From Calycina herbarum (taxonomy: Eukaryota; Ascomycota; Leotiomycetes; Helotiales; Pezizellaceae): DNA of 64,000 nucleotides. The notes below the pieces were generated by a model that was given only the letters and a program-made list of their open reading frames with translations, was not told the origin of the DNA and ran no database searches. Shown piece after piece: positions 1 through 10,571 of the stretch. Made by a program: the position numbers and the translations under genes. Where the stretch lies: positions 1 to 64,000 of the forward strand of contig LLEY01000120.1 of the NCBI GenBank assembly GCA_001414485.1. Reading direction: 5' to 3'. Each line of letters begins with the position of its first letter. The first letter of the stretch is position 1.

Positions 1-236
1 GACAGAAAATAAAAGTACTCTAAAAGAGACGAGGCCTAGCTAGAAAGAAGCGCTATATCTAATTATCTCTCTTCTATATAATTTATCAATTTAAAGTAAG
101 TATAACAAAAGTAAACTAGAAGATAAATAATTCTTAAAATAACCCCTTTTCTTGAAAAAAATTTCACTACCCCCTGTAAGGTTAATAGGCTATGCCAAGA
201 CCCTATAAAAATCAAGACAGATATAAAATTGTCTGT
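1..236. other. AT-rich window edge, no gene
   Basis: This stretch is AT-rich with stop codons in all frames and no coding signal. It probably is the RIP-mutated interior of the transposon whose end is annotated at 237-425, because that end points rightward and the element would extend left out of the window. That link is inference. Confidence 0.4.
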
Positions 237-425
237 TTTTGTCCTATAAAGTTTATAGAGTACAAGGGGAGATATAAGCCTCTTCTTTCCTGTTCTTATA
301 AATAGTATATCATATGTTGTTATTAATTAATAGGTAAAAGAGTGCCTAAAAAGGGGGAAAATCTCAAAAAGCTCGGTTTACAAAAAAAGTGGGCAAATTC
401 AAGCTTAACTCGCAACTCACTGTAA
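237..425. mobile_element. Transposon end, Tc1/mariner-like remnant (left copy)
   Basis: The stretch matches the reverse complement of about 48838-49035 over roughly 190 bp with scattered differences. Both copies stop at the same terminal sequence (reading into the element CAGTGAGTTGCGAGTTAAGC) next to a TA dinucleotide, as expected for a Tc1/mariner-type element inserted at TA. In this copy the terminus lies at 423 and the body runs to the left. No transposase is readable, so the superfamily call rests on the TA flank and the sharp shared terminus. Confidence 0.6.
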
Positions 426-1194
426 TGAAAGACCAAGGTTTGACCTACGCCAGAAGAATTGATCTTGATAAGCGCCTCTCGCCCAAGGAGCTTTTTTACC
501 TCCTTGATGGTTTTGCACAAGCTGCTCGTTGGCACTCGATAGTACCTGCGGCTATTACGACATCTCTCCCTGTAGGTACCTATAACTAAAACTCGAGGAC
601 GAAAAGTCTGTAGAGCCAACCGCGCTGAGCAGGCCAGCGCTGGACGCATTGGTACCGAGTAGCGAGACTGGATTAATTACTTCTCATTTGGTGACACTCT
701 TGATAAAGTTTGGGGCGAACCCAAATAAACGCTACGGTGCATCCACACCATGGAAAAACTTCTTGTCGTACATCCTTGGTTACATTAAAAAGAAACCACC
801 AATGCACGTACTTATAGTATAGAGCGAGATCATACACGTACTGTTAGAAAATGGTGCAGACCCGAGAGCAGAATGTGGAGGCCCTGACAGATACGAAGAT
901 CGCAGAAGAAGAGGTTCGTCATTTGCAGGTAATTGGTGGTCTGTCTCGAATATCATTGAAGGGTTATTTGGAACCTCTACTGGATTCCCCACTCACCTGA
1001 AGCTCGCAATCACGAAAGCTCTTCAAGACGCTAAGAGTAAACCCAGAGCCACACAGCCTGTGGAGGCTCCTGATCTAATTTGCAAAACAGCTCTCATCCT
1101 AAACAACATTTCCGAAAATTCAAATCTACATGCCCAAACTATTCACACCCCGAGAGCTCGCATTTTCAAAATCGGGTTATGCTGCAGCCAATAG
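426..1194 (+). pseudogene. Relic of a NACHT/STAND-type protein C-terminus
   Basis: Two frames must be joined. 426-589 reads MKDQGLTYARRIDLDKRLS onward, and after a frameshift near 585 a second frame runs from 586 to the TAG at 1192-1194. The second frame contains two ankyrin-like segments, HLVTLLIKFGANPNKR and IHVLLENGADPRAE, separated by an in-frame TAG at 820-822. The pattern of a leucine-rich helix followed by GANPN/GADPR resembles the C-terminal tail of fungal NACHT/STAND receptors (NLR-like proteins). The NTPase part is absent, and the transposon end abuts the 5' side. At least one frameshift and one nonsense codon make it a pseudogene. Assignment to the STAND group is by resemblance only. 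Confidence 0.55.
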
Positions 1195-2017
1195 TAGACT
1201 GTTTTTCAGCACCCACATCGCTTGATACCCTCAACAGACTTAATGATTATGCTATTAGTTCATGATCTTGCTACACTGGCGAAATCTCTAGTGTTTCAAA
1301 CGACTCCATTCAACCAAACTAGTCCAGGCTGTATGTACCTTGCATCATTTCCAACGAGAGTCAAGCTAACCAATGGCTCACAGGGAATAGTATGGGGGTT
1401 CGAAATGTTAGGATACATAAACTTCATTTGGATACTTGTCACTGGTATTTGCTGAAACGAAAGGCTGCTGAAAACTATGAAGGTTATTTTTCGCTGAATG
1501 CCTACCCAGTTCACATTTTTCACTCCCAAAAATTCAGAATTCGATTCGATTGTCTCAAGCCATGGTGCGGAAATGAGTCCACAGAATATGAGTACGTCTA
1601 GGGCGTCTTTTGGTTCTGTTTTCGAGTCTTTTTTAATTTCTTTTTAGTCTTCCTCAATTCCGGAATTGAGTTGGGGTTCCATGTCGACAATTCCAGGTGG
1701 GTTCAAGTTCAAAAGCGCTGTGGGTGGCGATGTTCCCATTTTATACTTGTTAACGTTAGTGTGTGGGGAATGAAGGTGTTCGCGAGTGTTGGCCAAGATA
1801 TTTTCACCTGGACTTTCCCTGTGGCGCGTAACAACACGTCGAAGAATTAGAGAGAATCCGCTGGATATTTCGATGGAAGATTACTTGAACAAGATGCACG
1901 GTGCATGACTTTCAACTGCATTCGCACTGCAAAGTCTTGTAGTTTGATTTGGTACTGTAATGTGCTGCGTGGTTGTTTTGTGTTTTTTCTATGGGTCTTT
2001 CTCTTCTTTCTCTACTA
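1195..2017. other. Gap without a supported gene
   Basis: Several short ORFs occur here, for example a 69-codon frame at 1392-1601, but none has a recognisable motif or splice logic. The right half is probably the 3' region of the minus-strand regulator gene that ends at 2018. Confidence 0.4.
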
Positions 2018-3693
2018 TTATGCCATGACCACATCATGGGTAGTTCCATTCCCATTTTTGCGTCCTAGGACTTGCTCGATCGGCCATCTGGTATATTCTT
2101 CCCATTCATCACCAAGCTCCTCGAGAATTGTCTCCAAAAAGTTTTCTGCTCTTCCATCGTTCCACCACAGCGATGGCAGACGTATCAGCGTCACGCAATA
2201 GTATGCAACTAGCAGAAGGGCCTCTGGGGTTTTGTCCTCGACCAATTTGAAGAACTCTTCGGAGAGATGAGAAAACCAAGCCATGACGATAGACAGATCA
2301 CTGATCCTTGGTGTTTCGGTCGCGAGCATGTTGAAAGTCCTCTTCAAAATAGCAAGTGTTTCCGAAAGGGTGGTCTTTTTAGACTCCGAATTGGAGTTGT
2401 TGTCCCATGCCTGTGCGAGATTATTCAACGCCTTCTTATCGTCGCTTGAGACATTGTCGTCTTTCCCCGGCTCGAGCCAACCTTCACCGAATCCTATTTT
2501 GCTCCACGGAGTAAAAAGTGGTGCAAGTGCTCCTGCTGTTATATCCGACCACGTCGCAGCGATGATTGTGCGACTCCCACGATCTAATCTAATCCATCTG
2601 ATGGGTGCTTCCCAATCGCCACTCCAACGAGTCGGAAAGAAGAACATCGTCGAGGGTTTGGACATGTCCTGGGTAGCCCAGGCATGGAGAAAGGTCATCG
2701 AAGAAAAGAGGAAGCACGCTTCACAATTAGAGGGGCTGAGGTTTCCGATCTCGTGAAGAAACAAAGACAGCCCGGTTGCAGAATGAGTATCGGCTGCGAA
2801 GCGATACTTGGACGCCTCCTCAGGATGGATGTGTGCCATGTGAAGAGCAGAAAGTGCCAAGACCCTGTGCATAACGAAGTCGTTCTTGAAAGCAAAGTCC
2901 ATCATGATTTTTGAATATAGTTCATATATCTCGGAAAAGGGAGCAAAGGATTGAACGCCAGTTATTATCCACGAATGCAATAGCTCCAAGTCAAGCAGTG
3001 TAAAGCTGGCTGGAAGGAACTGAGAGGATGGAGTTGAAACGGGGGTATTCGACGTTGATTGTTGTGTTGGAACTGGAGAAATCTCTATGGCTCGCGAATG
3101 AAAATTGGACGGAGCCAGGGCCGGTGGTCCTCCTCGTGGTTGAGGATGAGTTTGGAGGAAACTACATGGCGCTCCGTAACCCTCACATTTTTGACAAGTT
3201 GGTTTTTTCTCATCGCACTGGTTTACTGTCAGCCTCTATTTTCCATGTTTGATGAAAAATGAATAGCACAAAATATCGGACTTTCGGGATTTACACTAGA
3301 TGCGGTCAGGAGTTACGGAACACTGTAGCGAATGGGAGCCGAACAAGCTTGAGGTTTACGCCTCGAAATCCTTACCACACTGCCTTACTTATTTGGAATA
3401 CGAAGCGTCGTAAGCTTTCGAACGTAATATTGCATTGCAGTGCTTGGGATGCAGTCAAGCCTCGGGAAGAAGTAGCAAAGAAGAAGCCTCGCGGTTTCGT
3501 GTCTACGCACCTTGATCTTTCTTGCTTTGCATTGTGTGCATCTATAGGAAGATGTTAGTAATGTCTATAATGTTTTTCTCGTTTTTTCTGAGTAGTATTG
3601 TTTTGGGATAAATTCTACGGCAAAGGTATCTTACCCGGTGCGGCTCTTATTATGTGGCCTTCGAGGCTTGCCCGTAGTGGGTGTTTTGTTCAT
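2018..3693 (-). CDS. Zn2Cys6 transcription factor, Upc2-like
   Basis: Three exons on the minus strand: 3693-3635, 3541-3511 and 3217-2018, giving 429 residues. The splice sites are GTAAGA..TAG with a perfect ACTAAC branch site and GTGCGT..CAG, and the phases match. The N-terminus has the binuclear zinc cluster with six cysteines at residues 21, 24, 31, 38, 41 and 48 (CTQCKARKIK, then CDEKKPTCQKC). The start LDLELLHSW and the regulatory region after it resemble the fungal-specific factor domain of Upc2-type sterol-uptake regulators. The protein should be nuclear and bind CGG-type sites. Intron 2 is long (293 bp) but carries no conflicting signal. The gene is divergent from an RTA1-type transporter gene 685 bp away, which is a plausible target. 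The target is inferred; the family is clear. Confidence 0.88.
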
Positions 3694-4378
3694 TGTCAGC
3701 GCAATCGGTGGTTCAAGGGTCGGATCGACATCGAATGGGAGCGCCTTCTATACTTGAAAACATTTATTGTTACGGAGAAGGCAACCGAGTGGTCCCAAAG
3801 GAGTTGGTTGGCACGCGTATTTCTAAGGCTCATTCCAGAGATGAAAAATATTCCTGTCAAGCAACCATCAGCGGCCAGAGCTACGATGTGGGTCATCGCA
3901 GGTCATCGCAGCCGCACTTACGGATTTGTCGCTCAATGATTGGTCCAAAAACTAAAATCCGAGATCCGAGTTCGGTAAGCCTTTTTGCGCAGCCCCCTTT
4001 AAGATTGTCCCGCTTATAGACCAGTCGTGGGGAAACGCGTTTAAGCCCTCCTTTCAATGGCTGTACACTTGTAGGTAGATTTTTGATACGTTCGATACGC
4101 TTCACCCTGGAGTCGGGAATTATCCAACGGCACAGCCGCTGACATCCCTTATCCAAATCTGGAATTCTGGATGCAGTGAAATTTATATATACTCCGTCAT
4201 GCCTCATGTAAATAAGAATTGTTATCTGCTTCATCTTCTCCATTATTTCTCAATCTCTACTTACATTCTTCACGATCAAAATTTTCTGGTTCTTTCTACG
4301 ATTCGGTGACCATTAGTCTTCGCCTCCTTCCTTATTCATCACAGAGGCATTACTCTGCAACAACTCCCTCTCTTCAAA
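3694..4378. promoter_or_regulatory. Divergent intergenic region between regulator and RTA1 gene
   Basis: This 685 bp separates the start codons of the Zn2Cys6 regulator (leftward) and the RTA1 gene (rightward), so it must hold both promoters. A C/T-rich stretch precedes the RTA1 start at about 4230-4378. ORFs in the interval look like noise. I did not identify a specific operator. Confidence 0.45.
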
Positions 4379-5346
4379 ATGTCTGACACGAAAGAATTTA
4401 AGATATGGAAGTGAGATTGTATGGCTCCAATAGTCATCGAACATTTACTGATTTCAACGCAGATATGATCCATCAATTGCAGCAGCAGTGATTTTCATTG
4501 TGCTTTTTATGGGAACTACATTCTACCATTGTTTTCAAATGTTTCAGAAGCGCTCTCTCTTTTTGATACCTTTGATTATTGGAGGCTTTTGTGAGTATTG
4601 GCTTGCCACTCTACTCCGAAATAAATCTTACTGATGATTTACATAGTCGAATTCATTGGTTATATCGGTCGAATATTGGCGCACAACAACCAAACCAGTC
4701 TCGGCATCTACATCATGCAAACCCTACTTCTCCTCGTAGCGCCCGCTCTTTTTGCTGCTAGCATATATATGATTCTTGGGCGCATGATTGCTTTTACAGG
4801 AGCGGAGAGTTTGTCACCAATTCGAAGAACTTGGCTCACAAAGATTTTCGTCTTTGGTGATGTCTTTTCTTTCTTAGTCCAGTCCGGAGGTCAGCATACA
4901 CAAATCCGTCAACTATATCACGAATATCACTAACCCAAGTAGGAGGAGGACTGATGTCCGAAGAGAGCAGTCAAAACACCGGGAAAATCATCGTCGTCTT
5001 CGGTCTCGCCCTCCAAATCGTTATGTTCGGTGTCTTCATCATTACCAGCGCCATCTTCCACCGTCGACTTTCTGCCACCCCAACAAACTCGTCTATGGCG
5101 GCGCCTTGGAGGAAATACATGTATTCTTTGTACTTTGCCAGTGCATTGATCTTGGTCCGATCGGTCTTCCGTGTTGCGGAATTCTTGGGTGGTTCGGACG
5201 GAACTTTGATGACCCACGAGGCTTATCTTTATATTTTCGATTCGGTTCTGATGTTTGGTGCCATGGTTGTATTCAATGTCGTTCATCCCGGAAACCTCAT
5301 TGGGGGAAAACAATACAGTGATGAGATGCAGTTGAGTGATAGTTAG
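4379..5346 (+). CDS. RTA1-family lipid-translocating membrane protein
   Basis: Four exons, 4379-4410, 4463-4590, 4647-4889 and 4943-5346, join in phase to give 268 residues, a normal length for the family. Introns are 52-56 bp with GTGAGA/GTGAGT/GTCAGC donors and AG acceptors; the last has a CACTAAC branch site. The product is almost entirely hydrophobic with about seven membrane segments. It shows the hallmarks of RTA1-like proteins: FEFIGYIGR after the second segment, YIMQTLLLLVAPALFAASIY, FVFGDVFSF, the VQSGGGGLM loop and the late RSVFRVAEFLGG segment. RTA1/RTM1 relatives are linked to lipid (sphingoid base) export and resistance to amphipathic compounds. The start is the first ATG, and the neighbour is a divergent Zn2Cys6 regulator. 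Confidence 0.9.
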
Positions 5347-5856
5347 AGTCACTACAACGGGCAAATTTCATCGGCGTAAGAATCGGAAGGAGTTTTGTTG
5401 GGGGATCGGGTACAGGATTTAGAAGGCGTTTTCTTTGGTTGTTGCGAAGGTTATGAGTGGAGTCAAAGGTTGAGGCATCAAATATTATACTGGGTACTGG
5501 AGTCATGGTATGAGAACTGTGGTTTTGTTAGAATACGTTGGCTGTTAATATGTTATCTGGGCTAGATTGCTCTAAAAGTCGTGTTGCTTTTTTCTCAACT
5601 TCTAATGAATCGACACCCATAACAATCTTCATGATTTTGCCTTTTAATATGATGTCGAAAAGGTCAAACGTTAAATCAAGGGGAGGGTTTGCAACTGCCA
5701 CTCGATAGCGCCAAGTACGCATACTTATTGGTTCACACCAGAGTAGTGCACTTTGAGACAGGAGTAGAGCGGCACTATCAGGTATTTAAATATTCTATTT
5801 ACAACCATATTCTAAAAGCTTTTATATACAAGAATTCTTCCTCAAATCAAATCAAA
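5347..5856. other. Intergenic, convergent side; short TCAAA repeat
   Basis: No coding signal. It lies between the 3' ends of the RTA1 gene and the lipoxygenase gene. Around 5841-5863 there is a short microsatellite of about four TCAAA units. The stretch from 5780 becomes AT-rich. Confidence 0.4.
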
Positions 5857-6087
5857 TCAAATAGTGAGATAATAAGGGGATCGCTGAGGATCGAGTGCTT
5901 TCCAAATAAAGGGCATTCCCTGACTCAATCCCTCCGCATCGAATACCCTCGAGCTTACAACCTCACTTTGCGCCAGCATATCATTCGTGAAATCCGCCGA
6001 AGCTTGTGCAATCTTCTCATTCATTCTCAATAACATCGAAGTTCCATTGAACATCTGCGAAAGACATTTTTCAGAGTTAATGAATGT

Positions 6088-7421
6088 AGGTCTAGCAAGC
6101 GGAAAGGGATTTACGCTGTTCTGCCATCGATGTCCCCCGGCGAGTTCGCGGTGTATATCGGTAGGGCGTATAGCAAAGATGGTCTTCATAATCGCTGTAG
6201 GGAGTATGCTTCAATAGCTACTAGATCTTAGGAAAGTTTACTAGAAAAGAGTAAGAAATCTATCTTATATAGCTTTATTTATAAATTATCCCTTAAACCT
6301 AATCTTAAACCAATTAGAGCTATTGTATTATTTAACGAGATTAAAAATAGATACTTAGCGTTACTAGAATTTATTTTCACAGTAGTAACAAGTGCTTATA
6401 AAGATCCTAGAGATACTATTCGCTAGTACTATTCCCTAATAAGTTACTAATAGGGTTAAAATATTTGTCAAGGTCATAATCATTTTAGACTTCTCTCTAA
6501 GAGTTATAAAGGGTTAAATCAAGCGATTCAGTCTTTGTAAGGTTTTGTTTATCTTCACTGCAAGAGTAAAGGTTACGACGTCTAGCTCGTCTTACGTACC
6601 GCTATAAAAGCCGACCCCGTACTTAAGGCGCGTTAAGTAAGAGGATATGCTAATCTTAACAATCCCCTTAGTAGTTATCTATGCAAATTATATTATGTAT
6701 AGCAGAGATAAAAGGGTGAGCTTCCAATATACGACATAAGTCGTATTATACGACGTCTAAATTGTTATAAGGACGTAGGAGCAGATATAAAAGCCTAATT
6801 CAAAAGAGATAGGCTTTGTTAAAAGGAACACTACTACATACATAAAGATTCGACTAGTAGTTATATAAGTTACTATAACGCTATTAGAAAAGTCTTGTGT
6901 AATAGATGCATCAAGCATTGGGATCGGAAGAGCGTTCTGCCTACTGAACCATTGCAATTGCGTGCAGACGCTAAACTTGCCAGGGCTCTCTGGGCTGATG
7001 ACGAGGACAAAAAATGCCAGAATCCCCACTGTTCTCATTTACAGGAGGATGATCGGGCTTTCCCATTCGTTGGCAGTGTCAACAAAGTGTTATGTAGGAC
7101 TTGTGCACAGTACACCCTAAGGCATCGTGGGGTTTTAAGACCTAAGAAGCTGGCTCAAAGATGTTTGAACAAGAAAAAGACTTAAGCTGTTACTAACATC
7201 CTGTCGTTTTAGGCTGCTTTCCCTAGGGGAGGCGGGATACGAAGACTCAACACCTATACGTGGTACATCCTACGAACCTGAAATTTCACTATTCCAGAGC
7301 CAAGATTGAGTCCTGCGAATGTACACAAATCCGACCACCCTTTCGGCTCCTCTGGTTTTCGCTCCTGGGGCCTTCCTCGCCGCCGACTCAACTTTCCCAA
7401 GCTGGTCAATCATCCAGGTCT
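6088..7421. mobile_element. 1.3 kb insertion with 6-bp direct repeats in lipoxygenase
   Basis: AGGTCT occurs at 6088-6093 and again at 7416-7421, directly flanking DNA unrelated to lipoxygenase. On the minus strand KYRPG at one edge and RPTFINSEK at the other share the AGACCT codons, so excision would restore a continuous frame. No terminal inverted repeats, poly-A tail or LTR are visible at the borders. The left part encodes a GIY-YIG-like protein (see 6094-7185) and the last 230 bp (7186-7415) hold no gene I recognise. The direct repeat reads like a target-site duplication. The mechanism is unknown. Confidence 0.7.
6094..7185 (+). pseudogene. RIP-mutated GIY-YIG plus GATA-like zinc-finger gene
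   Basis: One plus-strand frame (positions 1 mod 3) runs without any frameshift for 364 codons to a stop at 7183-7185. It is interrupted only by twelve TAA/TAG codons (6229, 6424, 6448, 6451, 6457, 6538, 6583, 6634, 6700, 6709, 6796, 6820); there is no TGA. The left end reads KGIYAVLPSM and then EFAVYIGRAYSKDG, the GIY..YIG spacing of GIY-YIG nucleases (residues 5-7 and 21-23). The right end has Cys pairs at residues 269/272, 308/313 and 334/337, the last two spaced like a GATA finger, followed by YTLRHRGVLRPKK. No start codon precedes the GIY motif inside the insertion, so the gene is 5'-truncated or starts atypically. The middle is strongly AT-rich. Nuclease activity is inferred from the motif alone. 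Confidence 0.65.
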
Positions 7422-8880
7422 GTATTTTCCAAGAACAATAGCAGCTGAGGCCCCGGGTAGGTAAGGAATAAGATCCGTGACCCCCTTTTCTGTTGGAAGA
7501 GGTTGGTAAAGGGAGACTGGGTGGAATGGAAGGGTAGCCGAAGCTTCGGAGACATCATTGGTGTTAACAGTTTGATGTGCTGCACTTCCGAAGAACGTAA
7601 CGCGAGTCAGGATATCGATCAACGTGGTGCGGTCGATTGAGGTTGGAAAATCTCGGATTTCTGCTGGTACTGCTTCGGAAATCCACACTTGGAGCTCGGT
7701 GTCTTGCTCGAAATCAAGTGGACTGGTGTAGTAGGAATCCACGAATGTTGTCATAAATTTTTGAATGCTGGCATGGATGGGAGTCGCATCTTCTAAGAAA
7801 GGAAATTATTTGAGCTCTGGGCCGAAAGAATTGATCAGGTTACCTTTTTCAAGGTTTTTGGTAAAGGAGTTCGCTTGGAATTCGCCAGCTCCTTTATTTT
7901 GATAAAGGTCCGTTGCCGTGACCATTGCAGCATTGCCTGTGTACGCAAAGAACTTATCAACATACCCACCAGGGCCGATCAAAGTTGCAAGCGCTGCTTG
8001 GCGGTAAGAAAACAATTGAGGTGTTACTATCACTGGTCAGTAAAGATCTCTGAATAAGGAGAAGGTAGAACTCACATCTTTGCAACAATGCCATGACAGG
8101 GTGCTCGTCACTCAAAGTACGATAAGCTGCCTCGTAGACAATTTCAGCAACCATGTGAGTTCCGGCTAAGTGATAGAATTGGGAGAACCAGAAATCATTC
8201 AAGTTGAACGCAATTTTGGCAAGTAGCCAATAGTTGGAAGAATTAGCCGGTGTATAGATCAAGTCACTTCCCACATTTGTCCTAATTGCCAAAGGTAGGA
8301 AGTCTCCACTCGTTGGGTGTATGTAAAAATAGGCATCACAAGCAGCGGCATATCTCCCTGTGCTTTCAAGCGAAGCTTGGAAGCGGTGGTCTGCGTAGAA
8401 GAGAGAACCGGATTTAAAAAGTTCCCCTACGGTTGTTCCAGTGATGTCCGTAGCTACTGCGTCTTCAACCTCAAATTGGAGTACGTCTGAGGCGGGATTT
8501 AGGCGTTTCGTCGAATAAGGGTTTACCGAGAGCCTTTCCATGGAAAACAACAAGTCGTCTGTATAATTAGAGAGTATACCGGCGTCGAGTCCGTCTGGGA
8601 TCGCTGCCTTCCACTGATCTTTGTACAATATTTCAAAGTCAGAGAGTTGTTTGATGCCACCAGCCTAATGAGTTAACGTTAGTCTTTCTGTGAAAACAGT
8701 TTTTGGAAGGCTTAACCAACAGCTGTTATTGCGGCTGCTGCTCCCTGTTGACCTGCTTGCACAGCTGCTACTTGGGGTTGCGCATCTGCTAAGAGTGCAC
8801 TGAAATCGGCTTTGGTTGTTGAATTTCCAAGCGAACCAGTCGGCCAAAATGATGAATTACCAGCTATTTTATACTTAATA

Positions 8881-9316
8881 GTAGTATAAGATTCTAATTT
8901 ATACTAGTAAAGTCTTAGTTTAGTAAACTTATTAATAAAGAGCTAAAACTACTAGTTTTATTTAGAAATTCTTAAAAAAAAGCTACTTAAAAAGAAGTTA
9001 AGTATAAAAAAGAAAGCTTTAAAGAGTTTTAGTAAGATTAGATTTCTATATTTAGTATTAGTTACGATTAGAGAATAGAAGAGAGAAGAGAGAAAAGAGA
9101 AGATAATAAAGACGAGCTAGTGTTTATATAGATAGATATTCTAAGACTAAACTAAACTAAATATATATACTTTAGCGAAGGCTATATAGCGAAGGCAACT
9201 TACTATTAGACTATTATCAAATACACCTACTTCGGTCTACTCTTATGACGTACTAGAGTATACAAAGAATCTAAGCTTTTCACGTGAAGAAGCTAATCTT
9301 TTAGATCAGGTTTTAT
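8881..9316. repeat. AT-rich RIP-like block
   Basis: Very AT-rich, TpA-rich sequence with no open frame. Its AGAGAAGAGAGAA and ACTAAACTAAACT stretches recall the palindrome arms at 20985-21320, suggesting a shared mutated repeat family. It replaces the expected 5' end of the lipoxygenase gene. Confidence 0.5.
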
Positions 9317-10235
9317 ATAAGGCATCGTTGGATTGCGTTTTTTTGTCGCGAACAACATCTTTACCAGATCTGCTGAGTTCACGGAATTCACTAACAGCCT
9401 TAGAATTGACTTTTAAGTCCTTAAGCGTTAGAGCTCTTGCTAATTTCGTTGTCACTTAGCTTAGCTACAGCTTTAAAGGGAAGTAGCGAGGTCGTGTCAC
9501 CCTGGTGTGTTGATTTGCGATTGCATCTGCCTTGCTAGTCATTCTGCTGCTTACCTGCAGCCTGTGCACTGAAACCCTAAGGCAGGATTGATTCTTGTCT
9601 CTGAAGACCCTGAACGAGCAGCAGGCGGACTCAAAGCAATGCAGGATTGAATATTATAGGGTAGGTGAAAGCTCAAAGAAGTAAAGTAGGTCACTTGTTC
9701 TTCAATTATTAAAATCTCGCTAGGATAAGCCGAACTATCTGAGTTAGTTTATTATTCACTAATTGCATTGACAGGTATCTAAATATATTTTGATAGATGA
9801 AAATAATCTTCTGAAAACAAAACTGCAGCTTCGTTCTCAGATTCCTTCACATCCAAGCACATGCTTGCAAACTTCCCAAGGGTTTCATCCATCTTTGCAC
9901 TAGCAGCATCTGCATCCGCGTACAGCTTGCTTCAGTCTCTCATTGTCGGTGGTTTTGGTCTTTAGTTCGTCCTTCAAATCTCTGATGAGTGCATCTATTT
10001 CGTCAAGTCTCTTGATGAGGACCTCCTGAATATCCTCAATCGCTTCTTTGATCTTTGACGACACCAGACTGAACAATTCTGCTGCAGCTTTTCTCTTGTC
10101 TTCCTCGGATTTCTTTACATTCCATCTTTGCACTCGCAGCATCTGCGTCTGCCAACAATTCGTTCCGTTGCTTCGTGATGGCGAACAGGGTTTCAACGCC
10201 AGGGAGACCCTCAGTCTCCAAAAGTATAAGCACAT
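9317..10235 (-). pseudogene. Coiled-coil gene relic with an internal duplication
   Basis: Read on the minus strand, an Ala/Lys/Glu-rich coiled-coil sequence appears in several frames. A first segment (about 10215-10115) contains ETEGLPGVETLFAITKQRNE and LADADAASAKM. After a frameshift comes KKSEEDKRKAAAELFSLVSS and a long helix (about 10120-9930), then after another shift LYADADAASAKMDETLG (about 9935-9860). A last piece with VSEFRELSRSGKDVVRDKK ends at the TGA near 9317. The DADAASAKM module and its flanking DNA (9770-9800 versus 10250-10285) are duplicated. Two frameshifts in the same place after each module suggest decay of a tandem repeat. I do not recognise the family. Confidence 0.4.
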
Positions 10236-10571
10236 GTATGTGTATCTAAATGTATTTTGATAGATGAAAATAATCTTCTAGAAACAAAATAAAGCGGTGT
10301 AGTCTTTAAAAGTATAACTACATGTATGTTTAAAACAAACGGCAGGTGCTCTGTTTGTACACACACCTGTTAGCTGCAGCCTTCGCAGCCTACGGAGGAT
10401 TCCGGAAGACGCAACTCTTCCGCATTTGCATTTTACCATATTTGGGATGCATTTCCTTTTTACCGCTCTTTTGAGGTGCAGTCTTTGAAGTGCAGTCTGC
10501 GAGGTGCCGTCTTTGAGTTGCAGCCTTCTACCGCTCTTTCAAGACAGAGGCATATCGTGTTAATTAAAGCC
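10236..10571. other. Gap with short imperfect TGCAGTC repeats
   Basis: No gene is supported. Around 10470-10530 an imperfect short repeat (GTGCAGTCTTTGA, GTGCAGTCTGCGA, GTTGCAGCCTT) is visible. The right edge should hold the promoter of the gene starting at 10572. Confidence 0.35.

Larger units (their letters stand above)
5857..8880 (-). pseudogene. Lipoxygenase (Mn-type) gene, split by an insertion
   Basis: Minus-strand exons are about 8880-8721, 8664-8076, 8032-7844 and 7792-7416, then after a foreign 1.3 kb insertion the C-terminal part 6093-5857. Three introns of about 50 bp splice in phase; the first has a weak GTTGGT donor. Metal-ligand motifs are visible: FYHLAGTHMVAE (His-x4-His), DEHPVMALLQR downstream, AAHQTVNTND carrying the third His, and the C-terminus FDAEGLSQGMPFIWKALDP ending in Ile, the usual terminal ligand. 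Fungal Mn-lipoxygenases are secreted enzymes that peroxidise C18 polyunsaturated fatty acids. The N-terminus, including any signal peptide, is lost at an AT-rich block near 8880. Remaining exons have no internal stop, so the break looks fairly recent. The frame closes exactly when one AGGTCT copy and the insertion are removed. Confidence 0.85.

Noticed and set aside
3893..4243. 116-codon minus ORF in the divergent promoter region
   Set aside because: No motif, lies in the promoter of two well-supported genes, and composition does not look coding.
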